From Alternaria dauci (lineage: Eukaryota > Ascomycota > Dothideomycetes > Pleosporales > Pleosporaceae): 64,000 bases of DNA. Below, piece by piece: positions 1-11,158 of this stretch. Below the pieces are notes generated by a model. The model was not told where the DNA came from and did not search any database. It saw nothing but the letters and a program-made list of their open reading frames with translations. Where the stretch lies: assembly GCF_042100115.1 (NCBI RefSeq), contig NC_091278.1, positions 1,736,001 through 1,800,000 of the forward strand, given 5' to 3'. Both the position numbers and the translations under genes were made by a program. Position 1 is the stretch's first letter; every line of letters begins with the position of its first letter.

Positions 1-720
1 ATCAAAGTGCCTATCCTCACACCTCCAACACTTCCGAGGCCGTCTGGCATGTTTCCCACGTCCCTTCACTTTGACTACTTTTGCTTCTGGTCGTTTCGAA
101 GTGCGGGCCGTTCCTGTTTGATCCGTCACTCGTCCCATATTGTCGCCCAAATCAGGGTCTTTGGGTAGTCCAAGTGGTCCCGGGAACTGCCATTTGAGCC
201 GCTTGTCGAGATCTTCCTTCCATAGCTTCCCTACATACTCCATGTCTGCTTGTATGACACGCGACACAGAGCAGAAGTCGCCAATGCGCCGACCTAGCGT
301 CGTGATGGAGTCGCTCTCAAATTGCGATATGCGTATACCCAATGTGTTCTCTCGTCGCTGTCTCAGCTCACGCGCTATCGCCTCGGTCTGAGCAGTCACT
401 TCTTCCCCCTTCCTCACCAGTTTCTTGACCATGTCGCTCAGTTCTTCCATATCGAAGGCTTTGTAGAGTATGTTCTGGCGAAGTTCTGGAGGGAGACCAA
501 GAAGACTGGCTTTCGGATAGTCACGTTTGAAGCGGCCTGTGGGAGCTGTGATCCACGGATAGATCCAAAGCCGCATCGCGCGGTCTCGTGCGATCTGATG
601 TCTTGCCGACTTCCGGAGTGTCCTCCATTCAAACATGTTGTTTATGCGGAACCCTGGTTGAGACATATCGCGACGGCGCATATGCCCTTCGCGTCCGCGA
701 GCATTTTTGCTTTTGGTCAT
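1..720 (-). CDS. F-box-like conserved fungal protein, 3' end beyond the window
   Basis: The frame is open from an ATG at 720 leftward to base 1 with no stop, so 240 residues are visible and the C-terminus is outside the window. The N-terminus is very basic (many Arg/Lys in residues 1-70). Residues 73-89 read LLGLPPELRQNILYKAF, the LPxELRxxI pattern that opens many short F-box/2EXR-like proteins of Pezizomycotina. A charged, helix-prone stretch follows at about 90-180, and the visible end contains a KCWRC pair that may bind metal. The function is unknown. A role as a substrate adaptor is only an analogy from the F-box-like motif. No intron is needed in the visible part. Confidence 0.7.
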   Translation of the reverse strand, partial: MTKSKNARGREGHMRRRDMSQPGFRINNMFEWRTLRKSARHQIARDRAMRLWIYPWITAPTGRFKRDYPKASLLGLPPELRQNILYKAFDMEELSDMVKKLVRKGEEVTAQTEAIARELRQRRENTLGIRISQFESDSITTLGRRIGDFCSVSRVIQADMEYVGKLWKEDLDKRLKWQFPGPLGLPKDPDLGDNMGRVTDQTGTARTSKRPEAKVVKVKGRGKHARRPRKCWRCEDRHFD

Positions 721-1216
721 CGTGTGACTGACTGTGAGGTAAGACTTGGCTGCTGGGATGTGATCGTGGACTGTGCGAGGTAAGAGATTATATGAGACAT
801 TCAGATGGCATCAAAAGAAAGGCCTGCATTAATTCATGCTGTAAACGGGGCTTGGGTGACTAGGCATGGTCAGATTGTCGACATCAAACGGTGCGGATGC
901 AGGTACTTATGGACTTGCGCTAACCGCAACGCGGTAACAAGACACCGCCCTGCATGTGTACCATACACAGAGGCAGCGTTTGGACCCTTTTTCCGAGAAA
1001 CGCATGAATGCTGACTTTGTTGACTGTCTTTCCTTCCGTCGTTGGGCCGATGCCACGAGACACGATATCAGTAATGTGCGCTGGACTTACTTGAGAACAT
1101 AGTGGAATCACAGTACCCAGTTAGGCAAGGGCAAATGCAAAGTACCATTAGATGCATCCTTCTATCAGCAAGGTTTCTTACGGAAGTAGATGGCGATAAC
1201 ACGACACTTCACAAAG
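721..1216. other. intergenic, between the start of the F-box-like gene and the 3' end of the permease
   Basis: This holds the upstream region of the leftward F-box-like gene and the 3' flank of the leftward permease gene. The short open frames here have no recognisable family features. Nothing else was seen. Confidence 0.5.
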
Positions 1217-2904
1217 CTAAGCAACATGGCTACCCACATCCAGCAAATTCCCGTCATCGGGGCCCGTAAACTTCTTCCTCCCTGTCATGATCCAGAAAAT
1301 CAAACTGACAAACATAACCACCCCAGTTGCAGCAGATGTGTAATTCATGTTCTCGCTTGTCACAGGTGTGACGCTGGGCAGGTTGGACACAACACAGATG
1401 AACGCCAGGTACAAGAATCCGATCATGTTGAGCACGATGCCCCAGCGACCAAGAGAGTAGGGGCCTTCGAGACGAGTCTTTTTGCCGGAGAAGTGCGCGA
1501 GGATGCGAGAGAGGAGGGGCATCAGGTAAGAGAGGTAGAAACCCTGCGTGGCGATGGCGATGATGGTATTGAAGCCAGTCGTAGTACCGAAGTAGATGGA
1601 ATTGAACGCCATCTGTACAACGGCTGTCAATATAACTGCATATACCGGTACCGATCTTGTCGAGACCTTGCTCAGGACGTCTGAGAATGGAAGTCCGTTG
1701 TCTCGTGCGAACGCATACACAGCTCTTGATCCTTCTGCCATGAGCGAGTTTGCGCACACTGTAGCGATTATGGCAATCATAGAGGCCAATGTAGACGTTC
1801 CTGCCACATTTCCTGTACTGTTGAAGATGATTTCAATAACAGGCACCCCAGTTGGAGTGGCCCCCGTTGCTTCAAGATCTCCGATGCAGAAGCATAACGC
1901 AATGAGCCAGATGAAACCGGTGAAGAATCCAATGTAGACCGACATGACTATCGCCCGAGGTGCTTGTTTCCGGGCGTTCTTGATCTCCTCCGTCATGTGT
2001 GAAGGCGCATCGTAACAGCACATTCCGAATGCTGACTGAAGCAGACCCAAGCACGTAGCATACGGCGCGTTCCATCCGGTGAAGTTCTGGAAGTCGCTGA
2101 AAACATAGCTGGCGGATTGCTTGTGGTCATTCGTAACCAGAATGGTGATCAGACACACGACGAAAGATCCGAGATTCCAGATGAATATGGCTTTTGAGAG
2201 TTTGTTGAGGATGTGTGGCAGATAGATGTTAGACGCTGCCGCGATAAATGTAATGAGGTAGGCGAGAAGGACTGTGTGCCAGCGTTCTATGGTAAAACCG
2301 TAGTTGAGCTGGCCCACGCCTAAGATGAAGTTTGTAGCGACAAAGTTGTTGACAGCTCCCATGCAAATTATGCCGATGAGCATGAACCTGTTCAGATTAG
2401 TCTGCTGCTGGTGATTGACGTGCAGCGGCGATACTTACCACCCACAAAGATAGCTCATTGAGCGAGCCCATCGCGTCGGAGCTAGGATAGCCACCCAACT
2501 GTATTGTCCTCCAGCAACAGGATACCTTGGAAATCAGTTAGCCAAGTCCTACTGCCAAAAAATCGGTGTCCGTACGCGCTACACATCTCAGCCATCGAGT
2601 ATGCGACAGCAAGTGTGACTAGGCAGACAGCCAGCCAGCCCCATATCATAACTGGCGGACCTCCACTCTCAACTCCAATAATGAGAACACCGGAAAGCGC
2701 CGTCCACGAAGTTACAATACTGAACGAGAAGCCGACCATACCAAGTAGGCCGAAACTGCGCTTGAGTTCTGGAAAGCATGTCAGTCGATCATCAAGGCTA
2801 TCTTGTCTACGAAACCTACCTTGGGTATACCCAAGTTGTGCAAGCACATCGTCGTCGCTGTTGGTCTCGTCGACGACCTTCTTCTCTTCCGGGCTGATCG
2901 CCAT
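1217..2904 (-). CDS. APC-superfamily amino acid/GABA/choline-type permease
   Basis: This is a plasma-membrane proton-coupled permease of the fungal GABA/choline (Uga4/Hnm1-like) branch. Its substrate cannot be read from sequence. Four exons: 2904-2820, 2768-2576, 2525-2439 and 2387-1217, joined in frame to 511 residues, the usual family length. Splicing restores the conserved AEMCSAYPVAGGQYSW block at about residues 87-102 and the AILAPTRWARSMSYLCGW segment that follows. Roughly twelve hydrophobic membrane segments are present. Also visible are the MTEEIKNARKQAPRAI loop and the AEGSRAVYAFARDNGLP motif typical of this branch. The N-terminus is hydrophilic and acidic. The start at 2904 is the only ATG before the first conserved helix. 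No neighbour suggests a catabolic cluster. Confidence 0.92.
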
Positions 2905-3684
2905 TTCTGCCAGCTTGATACTCGAAAAACCAAAACCAAATCAAGCAGAGGCAAAGACACTTATAAACATGTACACGTTTTCAAACGATTGGAAAAACGC
3001 TTTTCGTAGCGCCATCCTTCCGATTAGATATACCTCTACCGGTATCGCCTCAACCCATCTTCCCACAGCCGTTGAATGACAGGGCCCCATCGACGGCCGA
3101 GCCCTGCGTCATCCAGATAACGGCGATTTGCCTTGGGCTATGCTTCCGATTCGGGAAGCAGACATGCATCTCCCACATTTCTTATCGCGCATCGAGCGTA
3201 TGCAGTGGATTGGCCGAGATAGCAAGCGAAAGCGGAAGTTTGGAAAAACCGGGGTGCGGCTAGAAGTGGGGTGCATGGAAGGAGGATAAGTAGGTGGAAG
3301 TGCGATGTGTAAAGGGCCGATGAATCTGTTGTCTGGTTACCCTTTATTCAAAACATAGTCTTTCGAATGCAATGTAGAGGCTTCATGGACGACGATGCTG
3401 GGGGTGTAGTGGTAGGATGGTGGTAACAGGTATCGAAAAGTGGAGATGGGTACCTGCCGAACCCGAAAGTGGATACCACGACTCGAAGCGATAGGATCAA
3501 GCATGCCTACAGAAGCTTGCAATTACCATGTATATGAACGTAACGGAGAGGCGCGCGGAGACGCCATGCTAAGATTACTTGGAGGGGCGAGGTATGCGCC
3601 AAAACACTTGAAATGCGGACATGGCCGCTGTCCAAAACACCCATGATATACACGACAGAACATCGAGTCATTACTATCTAGAAC
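2905..3684. other. divergent intergenic region, permease / isochorismatase-like hydrolase
   Basis: The region is a shared 780 bp upstream sequence for the leftward permease and the rightward hydrolase. No coding frame with family features and no clear TATA box close to either start were seen. Confidence 0.5.
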
Positions 3685-4398
3685 ATGGCAAGCCAAATCC
3701 CCACCACGCAACCATACGCCTGGCCACACGACTCTTCCCTACACCCCACGTCAACCGCCCTCATAATCATCGATATGCAACGAGATTTCCTCTCGCCAGG
3801 CGGCTACCTCTCCTCCCAAGGCTACTCTCTCACACGTTTCGAGTCATTGATTCCCCGCATCGCCTCCCTGCTATCCACGTTCCGGCGCGCAGGCTTCACC
3901 ATTGTACACACACGAGAAGGCCACAATGCTTCGCTAGCAACAGTGAGTAGCAGGGAAGCGCATCGCAGTCGGGTCAACAACGCGGAGATAGGGAGCCAGG
4001 GTCCACTGGGCCGTCTTCTGATACGCGGTCAGAAAGGGCACGAGATTGTTGAGGAGCTGAAGCCTTTGGAGGGGGAACTGGTTGTCGATAAACCTGGGCG
4101 GGGTGCGTTTGCGCATACGGAACTGGATCTTGTGTTGAGAGCAAATGGTGTCAAAAATCTAGTAGTCTGTGGAGTTACGGCAGATGCGTGTGTCAGTAGT
4201 ACGGTAAGGGAGGCGAGCGATAGGGGGTATGATGTGATGGTGGTGGAGGACGGTGTGGAGAGTGTTAGTGAAGAGTTGAAAAGGTGGAGTTTGGAGAGTG
4301 TCAAGGTCGAAGGAGGGCTCTTCGGGGTAACGGGAAGCTGCAAGGAAGTAGATCAGGCGGTAGCAAGTTGGGTCCAAGGTCACGACGGTGCAGCTTGA
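3685..4398 (+). CDS. Isochorismatase-fold cysteine hydrolase
   Basis: Single exon, 237 residues. It is an isochorismatase-like (cysteine hydrolase) domain protein, probably cytosolic. The expected catalytic triad is visible: Asp30 in ALIIIDMQRDF, Lys136 in VVDKPGRGAF, and Cys169 in CGVTADACVSSTVREA. The spacing and the GxLGRxLxRGQKGHEI stretch resemble the biuret/ureidoacrylate amidohydrolase subgroup rather than true isochorismatases, so an amide or ureide substrate is more likely. This is inference. A GTGAGT sequence at about 3942 looks like a splice donor, but the frame reads through it and the protein length is normal, so no intron is called. It lies divergently from the permease. A functional link is possible but unproven. 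Confidence 0.88.
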   Translation: MASQIPTTQPYAWPHDSSLHPTSTALIIIDMQRDFLSPGGYLSSQGYSLTRFESLIPRIASLLSTFRRAGFTIVHTREGHNASLATVSSREAHRSRVNNAEIGSQGPLGRLLIRGQKGHEIVEELKPLEGELVVDKPGRGAFAHTELDLVLRANGVKNLVVCGVTADACVSSTVREASDRGYDVMVVEDGVESVSEELKRWSLESVKVEGGLFGVTGSCKEVDQAVASWVQGHDGAA

Positions 4399-4653
4399 GT
4401 CGACATGACAGTCGGGTACGTGGACAGCAATTTGCATGAATATGTATGCATTGACTAAACTAGCCGAATGAAGATCGAAGCTCCATATTGATCATTTCCA
4501 ACCCACCCATGAACAGAACGCCGTGAAGACCGATAGCCGTGACCAGATCATATCCATAAACAATGTGTGACCATGCGGACTGCCCTCGACCAGGAATCTC
4601 CAAGATGGCGTCGATGTCGGGTGCCGATGTGTCGTAATGAGAAGACGAGATGT

Positions 4654-5257
<604 letters not shown>

Positions 5258-6275
5258 GTTGCTAAAGGGTTAGTGAGATGGAGGTGATGGGTGTTTGTGG
5301 TAGACGCGTTGATGCAGCGTCAGTGGTTGGATGAAGATAAAAGCTGGGGGTTGCGGAAAGAGAAGAAAGGCAAAACCCCAAAGACGTGGGCGGACCGGTT
5401 ATATAGACAAAGGGAGGCGGGCGCGGCTGCCTCCAGATCACACAAGGTGGCGCTAGGCCCGGGTGGGGCGCGCGAGAACATGAAATCAAAGAGGCCTTGT
5501 CTTCACATTTGGGCGGAAAATCAAAGAGCGTGGAAAGCAGCACTTGAAAACGAGCGCTGAGCTTTGCAGGCCAGGCGCGCCCGTCTGCCTGCCGGCTGCA
5601 ATAGTCGCTCTGGGCCCGTGCGCCAACTTCAATCGCGCAGTGCTGACGCGACTACAACACCAACATCGACTCGGCTGCAGTCGCTCCAAATTGACCAAAT
5701 AATATCTTGACACGGTTGCCGGCTCTATTGCTATCGTCTACTGCTTTGCGCGTGCAGCAGCAGCAGCAGCATTGACGCCATCGCTTTCTGCCTGCACGAC
5801 GCGTTCACCCTGTACATGAACTCTACGCCAGCCACCCGCAACCAGCAAGCACACAGTTTGTATCCAACATGGCCCGCTGCCTCTTCGAGTCTAATGCTGG
5901 TTCCTCGGATTCGAACATTTGACTTACTGTATACCTATTCCCAGAACATGGACTTCAGATCTGCTTCTTGGACATAATTGCCAACTCGTCCTACGTGGAC
6001 GTTCACGTGCATCGGGAAGAGAACGGCACGGCGACGACTATATGGCATACACATCTAGGCAAGAGGCTCGTGGCTAGAGACAGCACTGTTCATCACTTTG
6101 AACAGCATGCACTTATACACTGAACGTCGAGTATACAAAGCAATTCATTGCGCGAGCTAGCTAATCAATACGGACCACAAACGAGCGTCATCTTGCAATC
6201 TGCTCATCGACTCCAAGGCGTGACATGACCATATCCACTCGCCCCTTATACCGTTGTCCAAGGCTGTAGTACATC
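5258..6275. other. intergenic, H4 promoter and 3' flank of the DUF7728-like gene
   Basis: It contains the H4 promoter (TATA above), a short (CAG)5 microsatellite at 5755-5769, and the 3' flank of the next leftward gene. No supportable open frame was seen. Confidence 0.5.
5399..5405 (-). promoter_or_regulatory. TATA box of histone H4
   Basis: Read on the minus strand this is TATATAA, about 142 bp upstream of the H4 ATG at 5257. A strong TATA box suits a highly expressed, cell-cycle-regulated histone gene. No transcription start was determined. Confidence 0.55.
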
Positions 6276-7465
6276 TTACTTTGTCTCGTCAGTCTCCTTC
6301 GCAGCAGTCGCCTCAACGGCAGCCTCCTCATATACAGGAGGCGCGTCGTATGCGGGAAGCTCGGCGTACTCCTCCTTCTCTCCGTGCTCTTCTGCCTCCT
6401 CTACATCTTCCTCGTCAAGAGCAATCGGCTGGTAGCGCTGGCCGCGGACCTTGGCGACAGTGATGGCAATGAGACATCCAAGAGCCATGCCCACAAGGTA
6501 AGTAAGGGTACCAGCGAAGATACCGATAAGAATGGGGACGAAGATGGTGAAGAAGGCGCGGCGAACCAACATGGAGAAGCGGTGGTGGTGGCCGTGGTGG
6601 CCATGGTGGCTCATGTGGTGAGGACGGTGGTGTGGGTGAGGCTTGCCAGGGCGGAAGCGGTGCGGAGGCTTGCCAACCATGGTCTCATGCTCCATCGGGT
6701 TGTTGGGACGGGCACCAGGGTGGGGTCGCTTGTGGCAGCCGGGGCGGGGCTTGCGCATGTCCTTGATCTGCTCAATGCGGTCTGCCATAATCTTCTTCCA
6801 CTTGCAGTAGAGCGGCCACTCGTTGCACTCCTTGTCTGTTGGTGTAGCCGGACTGGGCTCGGCCTCGTTGAAAGACGCAATCATAAGGCGACCTTCCGAG
6901 TTCTTCAGCACGTTGATCTGGAGCGCGGGCGGGTTGACAGCGGTGCCTTCGACCGACGTGATTTGGAACGTCATCGGCAGGAGCTCGGTGCCCTCCTCTG
7001 AGATGGTCTCCGCACCATCGTAGCGGAACTCGTAGCTGGTGATGCGGAGGCGCAGGCCGTCTCCGGAGGTAGGATCAACTTGTACAACGTGGTAGGGCTC
7101 AGAAGGGAAGCCGAACGATGGCGGGTATAGTTGGGACTTGTCCAGATTGAGGGCATTTCCCTGAGGTCCAACGTCAAAGTCTAGGCGCTGTTGACCGTTA
7201 GCATATGAGGCTGTGATGCACATGGCCGACTACTTACAAAGGCATTCCCAGCGTCAGCCTTCCATTTCAGAGTTTCGCCCTCCAACGTCGCAAAGGCGCA
7301 GCCAGGGCACTCCAACGCCACAGATCGCTGGCTAGGGTTGAGGGCAAGAGATTCAAAAGCGTGGTCGTCACCGAGCTCTTCCGCAGTTGTCATGGTCGAA
7401 GGGATGAGCACGGCGCTGGCGGCCAGCGCCAAATGGGCAAAAACGCCCAACTTGCTGGGAGACAT
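6276..7465 (-). CDS. DUF7728-like secretory-pathway membrane protein, His-rich
   Basis: Two exons, 7465-7238 and 7187-6276, give 379 residues. The intron has GTAAGT, GCTAAC and CAG signals. The N-terminus MSPSKLGVFAHLALAASAVL looks like a signal peptide. A luminal region follows with the CPGCAF cysteine pair and a beta-rich domain, as in the uncharacterised fungal DUF7728 family (assigned from memory of the family pattern). A histidine-rich stretch at about residues 258-279 (many HH pairs) immediately precedes one long or two short membrane segments at about 285-318. The tail is cytosolic and acidic and ends in a proline/tyrosine stretch, LPAYDAPPVYEEAA. An ER or Golgi type I topology is inferred. 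The His-rich stretch may bind metal. An ATG nine codons upstream (7492) is possible but would bury the signal peptide. Confidence 0.8.
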
Positions 7466-8060
7466 TGTAGGTTGTGCAGTAAGAAAAGCCAAGTGATGGA
7501 AGACGAAGAGATGTTGCAGGTACAGAGTTTAGGTGTGGACGAAACAAGGGAAGGGGATGCTTCCGCCTTTGGATTACGATTGCCGCCGCGTCATCTATCA
7601 CGTGAATGGGCCGGACCCTGAAGTTTGGCCGTCAATGTGTCTGCACATACTTTGTGAAACCGTCGCTGAATCAGACAAGGTGACCAATGCAGCTAGCCTG
7701 CTGGCAGAGTATTCTTCCTGTTGCAAAAATTCGTGCTGCGGCTTTCTGTACAGCGTACGCCTGGAACAATACTGTACCGGAGCTTCCCAGACAGCTGTTC
7801 CCCAGTCACTGTTGGACATCTATGCACAGAGCAAGACGTCGCATGCGGCATCTTCTAAAAATCTCGGCTTAATTCAGAGTGCACAACAGCAATATTGATG
7901 TTTTGGGGGCCTTACAGCAATGGACGTAAGCTCAGCCCTAGTGGGCGTCCATCACCCCTCAAGGCATCAGCAGCAGCCTCGGGTCTTCATCGCAACCTCG
8001 TCACTGTACACTACACATTCATAGGTAGCTGCATCATTCAGACTCGCAACGCCCACAAGG
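7466..8060. other. divergent intergenic region, DUF7728-like / HET
   Basis: This is the shared 595 bp upstream region of two divergent genes. No coding frame with family features was seen. Confidence 0.5.
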
Positions 8061-9335
8061 ATGAGACTCATCCATACCGCTCGACTCGAGCTCTGTAGCT
8101 TTATGGACGACTCTCAGGTACCACCGTATGCCATTCTGTCCCACACTTGGGGCCCGGATGAAGTCACGCTGCAGCAATTCACCGACTGGCCACTGGGGGA
8201 TGATCACCATCTGAGAAGTCACGGCTACTGGAAGATCATAAAAGCATGTCAACAAGCCATCCAAGACGGATTTGATTACGTGTGGGTGGATACTTGCTGC
8301 ATCGACAAGACATCTTCCGCTGAGCTGAGCGAAGCAATCAACAGCATGTTTCGATGGTATAAGGAAGCAAAGCTTTGCTACGCTTACCTTGATGATGTCA
8401 GCGTATTGTCTGAAGCCGAGATCAACAGTTCTACATCGAACGATCGGTTTAGTGAGGACGAGCTAGCTAAATCGCGATGGTTCACTCGGGGTTGGACACT
8501 GCAGGAATTGATAGCACCAAGGGACGTTGTGTTTTACGGTAAAGATTGGAGATATATCGATGAGAAGAAGTCAATGTGCGCGACCCTGGAACGCATCACT
8601 GGTATTAGTACAGATGTGCTTGTGCGTAAACTCAGCGTACGGGATCAGAGTATCGCAAAGCGTATGAGCTGGATGGCTGGACGCACAACGACACGAAGAG
8701 AAGACATGGCATATTCTCTCATGGGCATCTTTGACGTCAACATGCCGCTGTTGTATGGTGAAGGATACAAGGCTTTCACTCGCCTACAGGAAGAAATTAT
8801 GAAAGAGTCCGCAGATCACAGCCTCTTCGCATGGGCAACGGTTCAGCCCAATCCCGGTGTCGTCGAACGCCCTAGTTCGATATTTGCATGGCATCCTAGC
8901 CAGTTTATGGCCTCACGTGGAATAGTCAATCGCAGATTTGACGACAAGGATAGGCTAGACGAGGAATTTTCAAGTACAAACCGCGGCGTTAAGATCAAGC
9001 TCCGCATAACAAGAGTCGTTGATGCTCCCCAGTATGAATATGCAGTTTTGGGAGAGCGCTTCTTAGCTGTGCTCGACTGCTGCTTTGAAGATCCAAAGTT
9101 TGAGAATTGCTGGCCAGCTATCACAATCAGACGACTCCCGGGGTCCAAGTCGCAGTATGTGCGCCTCGGCAACTATTCTATCGTTCCTGTTGTCTTTGGC
9201 CAGGTCAGCGACGCACAGAAGTTATCAGGGGTCGTGCCTGTTGCTGGGACAGACAGCGGAGAGTGGATCTATCTCCGCAAGATAATTCCCGGCTGGGCTC
9301 TCGTCGATTGCCTCAGGATTGAACCTGTACATTAG
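8061..9335 (+). CDS. HET-domain (heterokaryon incompatibility type) protein
   Basis: Single exon, 424 residues. The N-terminal HET domain is clear: PYAILSHTWG at 22-31, then YVWVDTCCIDK, a WYKEAKLCYAYLDDV block, and SRWFTRGWTLQELIAP. It is followed by the EDMAYSLMGIFDVNMPLLYGEG segment that marks the HET-E/HET-D-like class. HET domains trigger cell death after non-self recognition when partnered with a sensor domain. Here no NACHT/WD40 or other sensor module follows, and the C-terminal 150 residues are a beta-rich region of unknown role. The protein therefore looks complete but of the short class. Fungal genomes carry dozens of such paralogs, and a real incompatibility role cannot be inferred from sequence alone. 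Confidence 0.9.
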   Translation: MRLIHTARLELCSFMDDSQVPPYAILSHTWGPDEVTLQQFTDWPLGDDHHLRSHGYWKIIKACQQAIQDGFDYVWVDTCCIDKTSSAELSEAINSMFRWYKEAKLCYAYLDDVSVLSEAEINSSTSNDRFSEDELAKSRWFTRGWTLQELIAPRDVVFYGKDWRYIDEKKSMCATLERITGISTDVLVRKLSVRDQSIAKRMSWMAGRTTTRREDMAYSLMGIFDVNMPLLYGEGYKAFTRLQEEIMKESADHSLFAWATVQPNPGVVERPSSIFAWHPSQFMASRGIVNRRFDDKDRLDEEFSSTNRGVKIKLRITRVVDAPQYEYAVLGERFLAVLDCCFEDPKFENCWPAITIRRLPGSKSQYVRLGNYSIVPVVFGQVSDAQKLSGVVPVAGTDSGEWIYLRKIIPGWALVDCLRIEPVH

Positions 9336-9581
9336 AAATGCTGTGTGAAGGATATCGCATTCGTTTTGTACGTAATAGTCCACAGGTTTCGAAAATACAA
9401 TTGCAAATGTTTGAACACAGCTAATCAACACCAAAAATGCACACACAACATCCCATGGTATCTTTTGCTTCAAGGCGTCCCAGAACAACAAAGATCGAAT
9501 GTACAAAAGCCCAAATCCCTTGAACTGGGTAACCAAACGCCATGCTAATCGTAACATCATAAGGCCCAGATATCGCTACAC

Positions 9582-11158
9582 TCACATTCGACTAACCTGC
9601 ACGGGCACGCCCGGATGCATGTTAAGCAAGTACTGTGGACCCGGCATCGCCCCACCACCATAATGCGTGCGACTTTGGTTCCGCTGGTGCTGCTGCGGCT
9701 GTGTTTGACCATCCGCACCAAACTCGCCACTTCCACTCTGACTTGCACCATACCCATATGGCATATTACCATATCCGGGCCCCTCATCCATCTTACCCAA
9801 CATGACCATCTCGTCGCTCTCTTCGCCTGAGCTACGATTCTGTCGCTTCGCAGCACGCGAATACGCGGACCCACGTTTCCGAATGCACGACTGCAGGATG
9901 AAGATGAACACGCAAACGGCGATGGATATAGCGGTGTAGATGAGTATGATTGGGCGGGCCTGGCCGGAGAGGTGGAGACCCAGGCCGCCGGTAAGGATGA
10001 GCAGGACCAAAGAGATCGAAACGAGTGGTGTGTGGACAGCCTTTTGGAGGCGAGGGAGGTATGGCTTTAGGGATGGGAGGACGCTGGTCAAGAGGAGAGG
10101 GAGGAGGCATATGAATGCGAGGATTTGGTGAGGTGTGTTGAAAGCTTTTGACTTTGGGTGTGTGTCAGTACAGAGATGCTGGTCTTAGTGGCTAGGGAGA
10201 ACTTACGCGGTTGTACTGTGCACTGGTGATCCCTCCCAGTGTGTAGCTCACGATCAGGAAGATCATGATGACTACGCTGAAAACAACGTGTATCTTGATG
10301 TTCTTGAACAGGCACACAATGAGCGCGTTGAGCGGCCAGAGTATGAAAAGCGCAAGACATCCGATTACAGCATGTGCAAGATTCGCTCTATCATGGTCTC
10401 TTGTCATCTCACCCACCATGCTCACACCATTTAGCGCATTGCTCTTTACTGGCACACCGCCTGGACCTGTAGCTGTCGCCATTTCCATGGTGAAGTGACC
10501 AAAGCGAATATGCCGTTTGAGGTTTGCAGAGGGCGAGTTGGATTGCAGATTTTGTCCGTGGCCAAACGCGAAGATCATCGGGTGGGCTGTTGCTTCAGTG
10601 TCGATGAAGGAACGGCAGTTGCCACACCGCGCTCTCAATATGAGCATGTCGTCGTCGATCCGGGTACCTGGGAGGACAGTGAGGGATATCGAGGAGTTGA
10701 ATGTTGGCTCTGAAGTCTTGGAGCCGATGCGCGGTGATATTGTTACGTCTGGTACTTGTTAATATTCGTTCTGCGACTTGACTTGACGTGAGGATAGATT
10801 AGTGCGTACTGTCACTCTTCGTGTTGGGATACATGATGAACATCAGGCTTCGTTCCATCTTCTCCCCGAATCCAACGCCAACCCACGAATATGCCGGACT
10901 AGCATAGTAGATGAAGATGTCATCCGAGTCGTCTGCGATGTTGATTGAGAACTGGGTTTCTGTTTGATCCAGATAGAATGTTGATGCGGTCGTGACGTTT
11001 GTCGTCGTGTTTTGACATGATATGAGCGCTGGGAAGACTGCGAGATGAGTTAGCAACACGCGTAATCACAGTCGCATCGCAGCTGGAGGCTGCTTGAAGA
11101 ACGACTTACAGGCTAGAAATGCAATCACCACACCAAACTTTTGCTTCACGTCCATCAT
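9582..11158 (-). CDS. DOMON-cytochrome b561 membrane protein (CDH-cytochrome-like)
   Basis: Four exons: 11158-11110, 11037-10810, 10748-10207 and 10151-9582, giving 462 residues in one frame. A signal peptide (residues 1-24) is followed by a DOMON / cellobiose-dehydrogenase-type cytochrome domain to about residue 195. Its markers are YASPAYSWVGVGFGEKM, FIMYPN and NVTISPRIG. A cytochrome b561-type membrane core follows with His-containing helices: HAVIGCL at about 215, KIHVVFSV, PHQILAF at about 279 and HTPLVSI at about 312. A fifth helix lies near 335. The tail is Gly/Gln/Tyr-rich and cytosolic. The family is expected to move electrons across a membrane, with heme in both parts; the substrate is unknown. 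The acceptor at 10152 was chosen because the nearer AG breaks the frame. The C-terminal VSRM could instead be the start of a further intron (GTTAGT). Confidence 0.88.

Noticed and set aside
3942..3950. Apparent splice donor GTGAGT inside the isochorismatase-like gene
   Set aside because: The unspliced frame gives a protein of normal length with all three catalytic residues at normal spacing.
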